The notes under the pieces are model-generated. The model saw nothing but the letters and a program-made list of their open reading frames with translations. It made no database searches and had not been told where the DNA came from. Shown here one piece after another: positions 37,536 through 48,157 of a DNA stretch of 64,000 bases; position 1 is the first letter of the stretch, and every line of letters begins with the position of its first letter. The stretch is from assembly GCA_010094025.1 (NCBI GenBank), contig ML991831.1, forward strand, positions 62,001 through 126,000, read 5' to 3'. Source of the DNA: Viridothelium virens (Eukaryota > Ascomycota > Dothideomycetes > Trypetheliales > Trypetheliaceae). Made by a program: the position numbers and the translations under genes.

Positions 37536-39520
37536 TTAAGACTCCATGAGTTTTTCGGCACCCTGGTAGAATGGAGGGAGGGGCTCGAGATTGCGCTGGA
37601 AGAAGACGTACTTCCGGATGTGCCAGGTGGCGTTCTTGATTTGGTAGCTTGTGTGTTTCCAGGTCGGCACAGAGAAGACCTGGTCGAGTTCTTCCAAAGT
37701 GAGAGCTACCCAGTTGCGTCAGCGATACATTCCATTGTTTAATAAGTTCAGAATAACGACTTACCTTTGGTCTCCGGCATGAAAAGAAGCACCAGAACCC
37801 ATAGGATCAGACACCAGGCAGCATACCAGCCAAATGCACCTTGTGGCTTGAAGGCAGTGAGCAAATGAGGCCATGTGAACGAGAGGATAAAATTGAAGCA
37901 CCACGTCGTAGAAGTAGCCCAAGACATTCCCACGTCACGAACATGCATGGGAAAAGCCTCGGCCGAGTACGAGAAAGGTACCGGTCCCATTCCTGGAGAG
38001 TAGAAGCATTCGTAGAGGTACATTCCTGTCGTGACCATGGCAATACGAGCAGTTTGAACTTTCCCAGTGACAGGATCCTTATTCTCAGGGATGAAGAATG
38101 ACATTCCCGTCCAGAGCAGGAATATGCAGAGGAATGGAAAGGTGAGGAGAAGCAAGTTACGGCGACCGAAAGTATCGATGGTGAAGAAAGCCGGAAGCGC
38201 AAATACCCAGTTGAGAATTCCAGTACCCATAGACGCCAATAAAGCATTGTTTCGTCCATAACCACTTTGCTCGAAAATTGTGGTGGAATAGTAGGCGATG
38301 ACGTTGACACCGCAGAATTGCTGGCCAAACATGACAATCCACGTTGCCCAAGTGGCGCGACGATTACGGGGGATAGTGAAGAGTTCCCCGAACTGTGTGA
38401 AAATGTTCTTGCCGGTATTGATCTTGCGTTCAATCTCAACACCAACGTGGGTATAGTAAAGGTCACGTGCGGCCTGGATATCAGTCTTTCGGAGAATACG
38501 GAATGCGCGATATGCCTTTTGCATTTTGCCGTGTTGGATGAGCCAACGAGGAGATTCCGGGCAGAAGTAGACCTGGGCACAGACGAGGATGGGTAGAACG
38601 ACGGTGGAACCAAGAATTAATCGCCAGGCGAGATCCTCGCGGAGACCACCAAAGGCCACGCCCATAATATTGCCAATCATGATTCCGAAGGCTGTCCAGA
38701 CCTGCCATTGCATGACCAGGGCACCTCGAATAGGAGCTGGGGCACATTCGGCAGTGTAAACCGGGACTGTGGTGGATTTGGAACCAATACCGAGACCGAG
38801 GACGAAGCGAGCGATAAAGAGGTTGACCCAAGAGTTGGCAACGCCTTCCCAGATAGAGGCAACGGCGGCAATGAAGCATGACAGAAAAATGGTACCTCGA
38901 CGGGCAAGGATACTGTTCAACGGTTCCGTCAACCAGCATCCCAGGATAGCACAAGCGAGATATGGAGCGCCGACGATGAGACCTGTGAGATTGTCTTGCT
39001 CTGCAAGCGAGAACCGCGAAGGTCTGTTATCGGCCGGGACAATGTTAAAAACATCGAGGTAGAAGGCTTGGGCACCGTTGTTGACTGTTTCGTCCATACC
39101 CTGAACGGCTGCAGCAAGAGAGGCCATTGAGACAAGCCAATACAGTTGCCACGGCTGATCCCACTTATGGGTATGTTCGCGAAGAAGGACAGCTTTGTCA
39201 TCGGGAGTGAGCTCGTCCATTTCTTGAATGGCGTAGGGGCGCTGAGAAACAAGAGCTCCCTTCTTCATGACCTCGACGTGATCCGTGAGGCCATACTGCT
39301 CGCAGAATTGCTCGACATCTTGCATGAGCTGCTCGCGAGGCACATTGGCCAAAGGATTCTCGAAGACAGCATTTAGAGCGTGCCTATCAGAGGTATCGAC
39401 ATCATAAAGATCACGTTTCTTGCCTTCGAGATGCTCGGGCACAGAAGCACCATGATGGCTCGCAGGCGATTCCTCACTTGCGGTCTTTTCAACGCCCTTC
39501 TCATTGAGCTCGGTCGACAT
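37536..39520 (-). CDS. MFS sugar/polyol-type transporter
   Basis: Proton-coupled or facilitative sugar transporter of the plasma membrane, in the major facilitator superfamily. Exons 39520-37765 and 37705-37536 give 641 residues. The cytosolic N-terminus has the motif NPLANVPREQLMQDVEQF, seen in a fungal subgroup that includes inositol-type carriers. About 12 membrane spans run from residue 140 to 570. Family signatures are GMDETVNNGAQ in the first span region, RFVLGLGIGSKSTTVPVYTAE, PESPRWL after span 6, DTFGRR in the second half, and PETKG at the end of span 12, split by the 59-nt intron (GTAAGT). The C-terminal tail (LEELDQVFSV) fits the family. The start is the ATG at 39520; an upstream in-frame TTG is not used. 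Substrate not predictable: hexose, polyol or inositol are all possible. Confidence 0.92.
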
Positions 39521-42500
39521 GATGGTGGTCAACTACAGAGCAGCAGAAGGGTGGGGGAGAAGAGTGAGGAAAGTGATGGTGGGGAGAGCGAGGCGGTGGG
39601 TGAAGCAAAAGCCAGACTCTGCGGGAGGTAGTTAAGTGAGCGGCAGAGGCGTAAAGCCGGTGGAGAGATAGAGGCATAAATACACCTTCAGGGCGCAGAA
39701 TTGATGTGCGAGGGCTGACACGGACCCCGCTGTTGGCTGAGCTCGGTCCAGCCGCTTGTGGGTTGCCGTGATTTGTTTAACGGGACAGCCAGAGTGTGGA
39801 ATCCTTGGCGACGGCCAGAGCAACACTTGGTTGCTTGGGAGGCGGGAATGTGACCTGCAGTGATTCGCTGTAGCTCGTGGGCTTCGATGCCCGTGACCCG
39901 ATCTGCAAGCCCTCAGTAAACTATGCCCAGTCTGGACATGCTTCGTGCAACCTGCACGCGACACGCCGCCAATCAGGGCTCGCTGTTTGGCGTTTCCGAC
40001 TCTGCGGGGTCTCCACCGACCAGCAACTAAGGAAGCAGCTCTAACAAGGATGTGAGGAACGTGGCGGTGGTGGAGTGAAAAGACTCAACGGCCCGTGGTC
40101 ACCGCCCCAGACCCCGTCAATATCCGCAATGTGGTGGTGTTAGCTTCGTACCACTATGTATCCAGAGTGGAAGACCATAAGAGGTCGCATCAGGCTACTT
40201 CGAATCCAAAACTCATCATTCACAATTATCCGAATACTGCCCACCCTGCCGATGGTTATCCGAGACCAGACACCCCAGAGACAGAGCCGCAGCAGCGATC
40301 TCCCTGCAAGACTGGGGCCCTCCCTTGTTGACTGGGTCCAGCCTTACTGGAAGACCCGACCCAGCAGAGGGTGCGCGACCGGGACCCCAAGACTCCAGAT
40401 GAAAAACGTGTGGATGCGTATACGGAGTAAAAAGTATAGATAAGGTCCAACTGAAATATCAGGTAAATCTCTTACAGATTTTTGTTCGGTACCCTACTGG
40501 GTACTGAGCTCTCTGTCTGACTTAACCTTGAAAGAACCTCGTTGATGGACTCCCTGAGCCTGTCGAGGTCCAATACCTAATTCGGTCACACCTGATAATT
40601 AGCGCCGACATTTCTTCTTTCATGCCCTGATGCAGCCTTCCATATTTATGATTTTCGGCCGATCTCTAGCCCGGGTATTTCTTTCAGCTATGAGCCCAAT
40701 TTCGTGGCTTAAGCCTCCAGGAATGAAATCATCTGGTGAAATGAGGATGCCCGCATGCCCTTCCGTACCCTCTGAAAGCCGTGCTCTTTGATCTGGTCTG
40801 GCTGTCGGCGTTTCTCAGTCATTCACTCAAGCAGAATCCATGATCGGCAATGGTCCATCAGGGTCCCACCGTCTTTTCTGATCGTGCAACTAATTCTGTC
40901 GGGTATCGGAATGGATTACCATGATAGGTTAATGCGTTCATTACACAGATTAGTCCCGCCTTAGAGGGAAGCTCGCATGATGGATGCCCTGGCGCCCTGA
41001 TGTTTGAGTCCGTCCGACGTTTTGTTTTGCAACCCCTCAGCTTCTATTCGCTTCTACTCGTTTCATCTGCTGCACGGAGCACACGTTTTACGGCATTGCT
41101 AATGATTCGCGAACCCCACACCTCTTGGATAGCATCGCCTCACTTCGATCTCGTCTTGTGTCATAGCCAAGTCTGCCTCGACAATAGTTATCAAAACCAA
41201 CAGGCGCTTCGGAAGAAGGCCTGGTACGCCTGACCGGCTCAGTGACGTACGTTCAGGTCCAGCCATTGATCTTGTGCCGCCCTCCGGTGAAGTTGGAAAT
41301 GCCAACGGGTCGATCCGCCTAGCTGACTGTACCTAGGTAAGCAGCAAAAGTCACCGATCACAATGCACGAACACACAGCAGCACGGAATATAAGCATCAC
41401 CATAACTAGACATTCCATGTCCCTGTCCGCCTTGCTGAGATCTCGAGGGACGAAGATGCTGACAAGGCTCCTGCAGGATGCGCAAAGCAGGTACTACGAT
41501 AACGAGGCAGACTTAAGAGTTGGTTCGTGCCTGGTCACATATTATTCATCCATCTTCTTCATAGGCAGTCCTTTCGAGCACTATATACGTCCTGCTCTAC
41601 CTCTTAACCAGACTAGGCTAAAGTTTCGGACGCAGACGACTATTGCGCGGCTTTCCTCAATGCGGAAGAGGCATGACTCCCCGCATTCAGAAATGGTCCA
41701 GGACCAAGTTGTAAAGAAACCAATCTTTATGCAGTAGGTCTCTCGTAAGCAATATGCGTGCAGGGAAGCCGCTTCTGTAGCCAAGCACACCGGCGACATC
41801 ATAATCCCAAACTTCAAAGACAGCTTCGACCAATGTGATAATAAGAAGTTTCTTGAAGCAACTCAGCATGACGCACTGTTGAAGAATCAAGTCCAGAATG
41901 AGCATGCCGTTCTGAAGGGCTTGTATAATAGTTTTCAGAGGCAGGACAGACCGCAAAAGTCTTGCAGGGAGTCCAGATTTTTGAAGGGGGTGGAAGTACT
42001 CTGAGAAGTACAAGCAATATTGTGTGGAAGTGATTGTCTTGTCAAATCTCCTGCGATATTGGGCCCGGTTTCTCGACCAAGGTCCGAAAAGCACGACGAT
42101 AAAGTCCGTGAGATATCGTACAAGGAATGATGGGAAACTATCTCCTTAATCACCCTTAATCACCCTTTGTCGGCTTTCCAGCTCTGAGTGGGTTGCGAAG
42201 AATTTGAGCTCGAAGTCCTTGTCCTCAAGTCCCGGTATCATCTTGTCAATATTGCACATTGCACGCCTCACTGGGGCGTGCAATGCGCGAATTGATGAGG
42301 CTCTTTCTGATCCCTGACTGTCATTCGTATTGAAGTGGAGTTGTTCATACAAATGGTTAGGATATAGGGTATAAGATATTATGTTGGACTTTTCGAATCG
42401 TTTTATTTGATGGCCGAGTCTCTTCTGAAAAGTGGACCCAGCAGACGTTGGGATAAGGTATTCCACTAGGGACGCGCACCGCAGTTGAGTGGAGTGTCTT

Positions 42501-42880
42501 ACATGAAGTGCTCAGTCGATCTTTGGAGATCGCACATATAGATGTTAGTGGTATCCACACCTACTATTAAGCTTATTTTCGACTATCAAGCTTCATTTCA
42601 TCAGCTACGCATCCTTGACGATTGCCACCTAGTGATAGGCACTCTCTCCTGAAAGACACATGCAGAAGTTGTAATATGTTCATTTCAATGTGGAGAGCTC
42701 AGAACTGGTGGTATTTACACATCTTTCCAAATAGTCTATCTCTCCCCTAGGGAAAGTTGAGCACATACTCCGCCAGATGCAGATGGATAGCAAACCATAC
42801 AAGCCCTTCTCCCAGAACATCCATTGTATACAAGAACGAGTCCCCATGATCTCTCCCAGAATTAGATACTTTTCACAATC
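39521..42880. other. Long intergenic region with a possible decayed minus-strand gene near 41690-42475
   Basis: From 39521 to about 41690 nothing is recognised. Between about 42475 and 41690, minus-strand frames look protein-like, starting after a possible acceptor at about 42467 (VEYLIPTSAGSTFQKRLG) and ending in a hydrophobic, aromatic stretch (LLHKDWFLYNLVLDHF). The frame is broken by a 10-bp tandem duplication at 42145-42164 and again further downstream. No family was recognised, so this is only a candidate pseudogene. Confidence 0.3.
42145..42164. repeat. Perfect 10-bp tandem duplication
   Basis: CTTAATCACC occurs twice in direct succession. On the minus strand it interrupts an otherwise continuous protein-like frame, which suggests a recent slippage or repair event. 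Confidence 0.85.
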
Positions 42881-44377
42881 TTACACAACCACCTCTCCCG
42901 GATCAATGAAGGGCGGAATATACTTCTTCCCACCTCCTCTTTCCCTCCCATTTCCCCCTCCCGCCCCAATCTCCGTCTCACTCGGCATACTCACCTCCCC
43001 TTCCCCAGGAGTATACAAATACCAGCCCCTCAACGCATTCGCCGCAGCGCGAAACCTCGCTTCATCCAAACTACTGCCCGCCCCTTCCCCCAACTTATCC
43101 CTCCCCGAATACACACCGACCACAAACACGGGATGCCTTGACGCCCTCCCCGTCTCACTAATCAGCCGCGCCACCGGCGGCTCGAACCCCTCGCGCGCAC
43201 ACAGCCGCGAGAGGTCGCGCGTCGGCTGCGTGAACGCAAACAGGCTCGCAAGCCCCTGCGGCGCCGACGACGACGGGAGCGACGAGGTGGCGGGCGACGG
43301 CGTGGACGGCCGCAGCGAGCGCGACAGGATGTGTGCGCGGAAGAAGCTGCGCGTGTACGGCTTGCCGCAGTGCAGGTAGAGGGCGCCGCAGAGGGCGCGT
43401 ACGAAGGTCTGGCGTGCCCGCTCGTGCGTCGTGCCGTTGCGCGAGGGCGGGGGCGCGTAGGCGGTGGTGCGGGAGGCGGTGGGTTGGCGGTCGGGGCCGA
43501 GGTTGGGGCGGTGGGAGGTGAGGGTGGAGGAGAGGGAGGAGGAGGGGGGGGGGAAGGTGGGTTGGGAGCGAGACGGAGAGGAGGGGAAGCTGGTGGAGGA
43601 GCCGGTGATGGCGATGCCGCTGTCGGGATTCGCTTTCATGTCGCCGAATTGGTCGTCGTAGACGATGCGGCTGGAGAGGCCGCGTCGGTAGTGGCGGTCG
43701 TCGTTGGGACGCGATGTTGTGCCGGGCTTCAGCATGTCGGGGGGAGGAGCGCCAGGGTCGACCTGAGTGAATTGTAGGAGGCCCGGGTCGACTTCGCCCC
43801 CTGGACAGGCAGCTGCTTCGACACCCCATTCTTGGGAGAGTGCTGCAAGGGTTTTGGGTCCGACGTAAGCTGATTGAGCGGCGAAGAGGACTACCATGGG
43901 TAGTCGAGGGTAGTGACATAAGAGAAATTCGCTTGTGTAGTAACCGAGTATATCAGAGCCAAGAATCGCAAGTGAGGAATTATTGAAAGCGGGATCGGAG
44001 TCTGCTGAGACATCGACAAGGGATCTTGCGAGTGTCTGCAGGGGCAGTCGCTCGGGAAGAGATAATCGAGCGTGGAGGGCAGCGAGCTTAGGGGAATGGA
44101 CTGCTGCTTCGGGGTGTGGTGATGGTATGTCTTCGAGTTGAAGGACTTCTGACAGATCCTCATCTTCATCCGCTCCTCTCTCTTCTTCCTCAGCTTCAAG
44201 ATTCGATGCGTTCGTCCGCTGCGCCGGTTCTCTATATCTTGATACATGATTGAATGCTCGCGTGAGTGGTATTCGGGGGCTATTGTAGGGCTTTGATAGA
44301 TGAGAACATGGTGATTTGAGCTGCGGATAGACGGATTGGCCGCTCCATATTCGTAGCCGCACTGGTAAGCGCTTCAT
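42881..44377 (-). CDS. MRPL3: Mitochondrial large-subunit ribosomal protein mL44
   Basis: Structural protein of the mitochondrial 54S ribosomal subunit with an inactive RNase III fold followed by a double-stranded RNA-binding domain. A single exon gives 498 residues. The N-terminus MKRLPVRLRIWSGQSVYPQL is basic and free of acids, as expected of a mitochondrial presequence. The RNase III-like part spans about 90-230 (LAILGSDILGYYTSEFLLCH) and resumes near 320-380 (ALCGALYLHCGKPYTRSFF). A Ser/Pro-rich insert (about 225-310) interrupts the fold. The dsRBD is about 415-465 (HPVFVVGVYSGRDKLGEG then a helix EARFRAAANALRGWYLY). The middle is strongly GC-rich, which opens long antisense frames that are not genes. 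Identification rests on these motifs and on length. Confidence 0.88.
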   Translation of the reverse strand: MKRLPVRLRIWSGQSVYPQLKSPCSHLSKPYNSPRIPLTRAFNHVSRYREPAQRTNASNLEAEEEERGADEDEDLSEVLQLEDIPSPHPEAAVHSPKLAALHARLSLPERLPLQTLARSLVDVSADSDPAFNNSSLAILGSDILGYYTSEFLLCHYPRLPMVVLFAAQSAYVGPKTLAALSQEWGVEAAACPGGEVDPGLLQFTQVDPGAPPPDMLKPGTTSRPNDDRHYRRGLSSRIVYDDQFGDMKANPDSGIAITGSSTSFPSSPSRSQPTFPPPSSSLSSTLTSHRPNLGPDRQPTASRTTAYAPPPSRNGTTHERARQTFVRALCGALYLHCGKPYTRSFFRAHILSRSLRPSTPSPATSSLPSSSAPQGLASLFAFTQPTRDLSRLCAREGFEPPVARLISETGRASRHPVFVVGVYSGRDKLGEGAGSSLDEARFRAAANALRGWYLYTPGEGEVSMPSETEIGAGGGNGRERGGGKKYIPPFIDPGEVVV

Positions 44378-44654
44378 CTAAGCTCATGGAGAACAAAAGA
44401 AGGTATCGTCTCGTTATAGGAGCGATCTAAGCGTAATGTGAGAGTAGAGGTGCGGCCAAAAAAATGTCGGATTCGAAGCACAAGACATTCGCCCAATCGG
44501 GAACTAGCGCCGTTTCGCGGCGAGAGCTTCATCTGAGAGGTACAGACTAGTACTCCGTACATTTGGTAGGTACTCGCTCCGTATCCGTACTCCGCAAGAC
44601 CCCCATTGAAGCAGTGATTGCTCGACAAGCCTCGCCAGTCGATCGCTAGACACT
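44378..44654. promoter_or_regulatory. Short divergent promoter between mL44 and the small membrane protein
   Basis: 277 bp separate the two start codons. If the small protein is mitochondrial, this would be a bidirectional promoter for two mitochondrial proteins; that is inference. No TATA box is evident. Confidence 0.5.
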
Positions 44655-45118
44655 ATGGCCGACCACCACAATATCGAGAGCAACACCGCAAAGGGTGATC
44701 TCAAACATGGCGCCTCCGTCTCCCACGGTCATGGCGGCAAGATTCCGTAGGTGGTTGATACTTCCCGCCCAATAGCTACTACAGTAATGGGACCCTCTGA
44801 TTCGGTCCACAGCTATCCCAAGCACGTCTGGTCGCCTGCAGGAGGGTGGTATGGGCAACCAAAAAATTGGAAAGCAAATACAGCGATCATGAGCGCGGTG
44901 GCACTGAGCATAGTGGCAGTGACATGGAAATTTAGCGCAGACCATGAACAGAGGCCCAGGATGCCTGAATCGGGCAGGTTCTATCCTAGCAGATAGTGAG
45001 TCTTCTTGGAAGGGCAATCATGTCTATACTGGAGCCGGCATCAACTTGCTAACACTGGAGCAGCTGGAGCAAGCAAATCATCGAGCACGAGAAGCGACAG
45101 AAGGAGCAACAATCGTAA
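44655..45118 (+). CDS. Small single-span membrane protein, probably mitochondrial
   Basis: Three exons, 44655-44746, 44813-44995 and 45064-45118, give 109 residues; splice sites and frame agree at both joins (introns of 66 and 68 nt, the second with a CTAAC branch). The N-terminus is His/Ser/Gly-rich (MADHHNIESNTAKG). A conserved-looking block YPKHVWSPAGGWYGQPKNWK leads to one membrane span (about 53-70). Then come a charged ADHEQRPR stretch and a basic C-terminal helix (YWSKQIIEHEKRQ). Size and layout recall small accessory subunits of mitochondrial complex I in fungi, but I cannot assign a specific subunit. It is divergent from mL44 with only 277 bp between start codons, so the two may share a promoter. 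Confidence 0.75.
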
Positions 45119-45468
45119 CACACGTGGATTATGAAAGATGCATGGTTGGCGTTGTACAATATATCCTTCAGAATATCTTAAAACTCGAATGGGTGATTCC
45201 CACACACATTTTCAGCTTCGAACTCGGACTGCGTACTCGACCTAACTTGTCAATACCCTCGAAAGCGCCCATAGCAATTTCGCAGTCTCGGCACCAACCG
45301 TCCGCACTGAAAGATCAGATGGTCAAGTCCCACTTTGAGTCCACCGAGTCCAATTGTGATGCTTCGTTTAAAGTGTTGAATATTAAACGTTGGGATCCAG
45401 AAAAGCTTCGTGGATACGTACCTATTCCACCACTCATTGATTTCCCCTTTTGGGAACAGACAGTAAAG
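45119..45468. other. Intergenic gap before MITE copy 2
   Basis: About 350 bp after the small membrane protein. It holds the 3' UTR and nothing else recognised; the frame crossing it is a shadow of the upstream exons. Confidence 0.5.
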
Positions 45469-45653
45469 TACCTTACTGCGGCTGGGGGGTTCCTCAACTG
45501 GTAGTTAATACATTGTTACCTCAGTTTAAATGGTATGACCATGTTGGCCCGTGTTAGGGCGGCATTAACATGGGTCAACAAGGTCACAACAGTAAAGTTG
45601 AAGCAACATTGTATCGATTACCAGTTGAGGGAGCCCCCAGCCGCAGTAAGGTA
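45469..45653. mobile_element. MITE copy 2, Tc1/mariner-type, 181 bp with TA target duplication
   Basis: Second copy of the element at 34753-34937, again 181 bp between TA dinucleotides (45471-45651). Left end CCTTACTGCGGCTGGGGG; right end its reverse complement with one or two mismatches. Arms match copy 1 closely, while the centre has many substitutions, so the copies are not a very recent pair. It lies about 170 bp upstream of the secreted-protein gene and may contribute to its promoter. Confidence 0.9.
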
Positions 45654-45728
45654 CTTGCCACCTGCCGCTGAATGATTCTTACCCAGTCGCTTCCCATACC
45701 CAAGTTAGCGCGCTGGCCTTCAAGTACG

Positions 45729-45737
45729 TGTATATAA
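45729..45737 (+). promoter_or_regulatory. TATA box of the secreted-protein gene
   Basis: TATATAAG lies about 90 bp upstream of the ATG at 45822, in a plausible place for a core promoter with a short leader. It is the clearest TATA box in the window. Confidence 0.6.
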
Positions 45738-45821
45738 GTTACAAGGCAGTCTCCCACATTCTGGTACAAAGGTTGGTTCACCCTCTTGACTTTCAGTGAC
45801 GTTATCTGCATCTTCGTTACG

Positions 45822-46376
45822 ATGAAGGCCACTCTTGCTGTCATCCTTGCCACCTTGGCGTTCATCTTCCTCTCTCCAGTTCAAACAGCCCCTCTCCCAA
45901 TACGTCGACCCACACATAATACTGAAAACTACAACGATGACCGCGGCTTCCTTCAGTCCCGTCAATATGAGGACTTCGATACATTTCGTGGAAAGCAATG
46001 GGATCTCAAGAGTAATATTACAGGCCCTGGGCACTATGACTGGGTCGTCTCCTTACCTTATAGATTGATCCATCGCCGCGGTGTTACCGGCGAGGGTGCC
46101 GGCGAGGGTGAAGGTGAAGGATGGTATGGTGACCCCGGCTACATCCCCCCCTCGATCATGGGAGTTGGAAAGTACACGCCAATCGACGGCGACGGTCCAA
46201 TTTCCATACCCGACCTGGACAGTGCCCGTTATGGTGGCAGGACCAAGAACTACGATGGCCCTCATTCTCCGGGTCGTCTGAACCCGTCCGCAGACGATTA
46301 TCCGCAAACTACTCTCTATGGAAAAGTCCAAAGAGGGCAAGCGCCGCCATCTGCGCTGCTTCCGTCATCCTACTGA
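45822..46376 (+). CDS. Small secreted protein, cysteine-free, candidate effector or wall protein
   Basis: Single exon of 184 residues. The N-terminus MKATLAVILATLAFIFLSPV is a clear signal peptide with likely cleavage after QTA (about residue 23). Dibasic sites follow at PIRR (28-29) and IHRR (about 85-86), possible Kex2 cleavage points. After the second comes a Gly/Glu run (GEGAGEGEGEG), then Gly/Pro/Tyr/Asp-rich sequence with no cysteine. The start at 45822 is preferred to an upstream in-frame codon because it begins the signal peptide and has a fitting TATA box. A MITE lies just upstream. Function unknown: an effector-like, prepropeptide-like or cell-wall role is possible. No homologue recognised. 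Confidence 0.7.
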   Translation: MKATLAVILATLAFIFLSPVQTAPLPIRRPTHNTENYNDDRGFLQSRQYEDFDTFRGKQWDLKSNITGPGHYDWVVSLPYRLIHRRGVTGEGAGEGEGEGWYGDPGYIPPSIMGVGKYTPIDGDGPISIPDLDSARYGGRTKNYDGPHSPGRLNPSADDYPQTTLYGKVQRGQAPPSALLPSSY

Positions 46377-46864
46377 TGAGCTTTCAAAAGTAGAGAGACA
46401 ATACCGAGCGAATGGAACACGGGGAATGATGACAGACGTGAGGTCCACGAATTTGACGTCTGAACACGGTTCAATTCGGCTGAAAGAGCTTTCACAGTAA
46501 TACAAGGAAGCTCGGGTGGAGGAGTCGAGAAAATGCAGGGCGGCGGGTGCTGGACAAATTTGCCTTATTCCTTTCTAATATGTAATTGGGACAGCATCTT
46601 CGTCCCATGCTCTCATTTTGGTGCCTGAATACTCGTATAAACAACAGTATTCACTGTCATTGTATTCAAACTTCTGTCTTCAAAAGCGAAACAATAGCTA
46701 AACGAGGTGGAGTAGTCTTAGACATGCTATGAATGCTCTCATTACCCAAAAAGTCGCTGTTCATTCTCCGCCTCCGAGCGCAATACCCAGATACCTCTTT
46801 CTCCGAAGGGGCGCATTGTTCTCTGCCAATGCCTTCCGTCTTATCGACTTTTGCCTGTAGTTGT
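46377..46864. other. Convergent gap between the secreted protein and the 430-residue protein
   Basis: About 490 bp holding only the 3' UTRs of two convergent genes. Short frames inside show no support. Confidence 0.5.
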
Positions 46865-48157
46865 TCAGAAAAGTCCAGAAAAGCTCGCTTCCCCATGTCC
46901 GACATCGACGCTGTTCATTTGAGAAGACGTAAGAGGAGTCCCATACATTATAAGTTCGAACACAAGTTGTTGAGGTGATTTTCTACGCTCGAGAGAAGAC
47001 GATGTCGAGTTGATGTGGCGATGACCTTCACCAAGGAAGTTGTGAACATCATGTTGAAAAAGGTACAAGGTTGGATTCTCCAGAAGACCTTGTTTGAGCG
47101 TCAGGATAGTCTCTGTAGTAATATCGCGAAGCTCCGGCCATTGCCTTCCGATTACCAATTGCATTTGCTGGACTTCGTTCCATACCGCGTCATCGAAACG
47201 GATCATAAAGGTACGAATGGCCTCAACCTCTGGAGAGGTAGGGGTCTCTGGTCCCTCTTTTGCATATTCCATAGAGAACTGGGAGTCCTCATACGTTGAA
47301 CCATACCCAAAAGGCTCGTTTTCCAAAGAGTGCTTAAACTCGTCGAAGTCCTCATACGTTGAATTGCCCCCCAAAGGCTCGTTTTCCAGAGCGCGCTTAA
47401 ACTCCTCGAAGTTCTCATACGTTGGACCACTCCCAAGAAGCTGGTTTCCCCCAGAGTGACTCTTGTTCCTTTCGGTATCTATTTCGTTCACTCTGTCCTC
47501 AGTAGCAAGGGCAAGGTCCTTTTCTTTAAGATCCCACCTGCGATTGCGTTTGTAATCTATGGGGCCGTCACGAAACCTGGGTAGGTAAAAGATCTCATAC
47601 TTTGAGGCTCGGAATGGTGTACATAGTCCCCCACGAGGGGTCAATAACACGTGGTACTGTAGTCGCACTCCATCCGTCAGCGGTCCCTCTTTGATGACCG
47701 CAACCAATGGAGGGTTGCCTGGTGAGTCCACGCGTATATCAGCGGCATCTGATCCCACGACACCCACGAGATCCTGCCTTGGCGTTATTTGGAGTGGGTG
47801 CTGCCGGTTGCATTTGCCTGGTAGATTTTGCGGTACGAAGCCGACAACGATGTATCTGCGTATTTCCACCCCAGTTGTATCAGAGCCAAGTCCGTCCACC
47901 TCTGGTCCAGTAAGCTCAAGTGAGGGTCGTATGGCAATCTCATTTGATGACTGGCACTCCTGTAACTCTTCGCGAAATGGAGTTCTATTCGCGAAGCGTG
48001 CTAGAACTCTGATGACTTGTCTCTGATGGTTGGCGAACATGCCGCCAGGAATTTGAGCGGCCCATCCCATGAGGTTGAAGGCCAGATCCTGGACTTGTTC
48101 AGATGAGTGAGCCGCATCGCTGTGGCTCTGGCTACCAGTGGCAAGCATTGTAGGCAT
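46865..48157 (-). CDS. Hypothetical 430-residue protein with internal tandem repeats
   Basis: Uninterrupted frame of 430 residues beginning MPTMLATGSQSHSDAAHSSE. It is mostly hydrophilic, without signal peptide or membrane span. Two and a third copies of a 21-residue acidic repeat (consensus Y-E-D-F-E-F-K-L-E-N-E-P-G) occupy about residues 243-292. The C-terminal part (about 310-400) is predicted helical, with DDAVWNEVQQMQLVIGRQWP and a segment ending LYLFQHDVHNFLGEG. No family recognised. Length and lack of stops make it likely to be a real gene, perhaps lineage-specific. Confidence 0.6.
   Translation of the reverse strand: MPTMLATGSQSHSDAAHSSEQVQDLAFNLMGWAAQIPGGMFANHQRQVIRVLARFANRTPFREELQECQSSNEIAIRPSLELTGPEVDGLGSDTTGVEIRRYIVVGFVPQNLPGKCNRQHPLQITPRQDLVGVVGSDAADIRVDSPGNPPLVAVIKEGPLTDGVRLQYHVLLTPRGGLCTPFRASKYEIFYLPRFRDGPIDYKRNRRWDLKEKDLALATEDRVNEIDTERNKSHSGGNQLLGSGPTYENFEEFKRALENEPLGGNSTYEDFDEFKHSLENEPFGYGSTYEDSQFSMEYAKEGPETPTSPEVEAIRTFMIRFDDAVWNEVQQMQLVIGRQWPELRDITTETILTLKQGLLENPTLYLFQHDVHNFLGEGHRHINSTSSSLERRKSPQQLVFELIMYGTPLTSSQMNSVDVGHGEASFSGLF
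47286..47430 (-). repeat. 63-bp tandem repeat, two full copies plus a partial third
   Basis: Units start at 47286, 47349 and 47412, spaced exactly 63 bp, each opening T(C/T)CTCATACGTTG. They are in frame with the 430-residue protein and encode its 21-residue acidic repeats. Confidence 0.9.

Noticed and set aside
43331-43777. 148-codon plus-strand frame opposite mL44
   Set aside because: Low-complexity Gly/Ala/Glu sequence produced by GC-rich antisense codons; no start context or homology.
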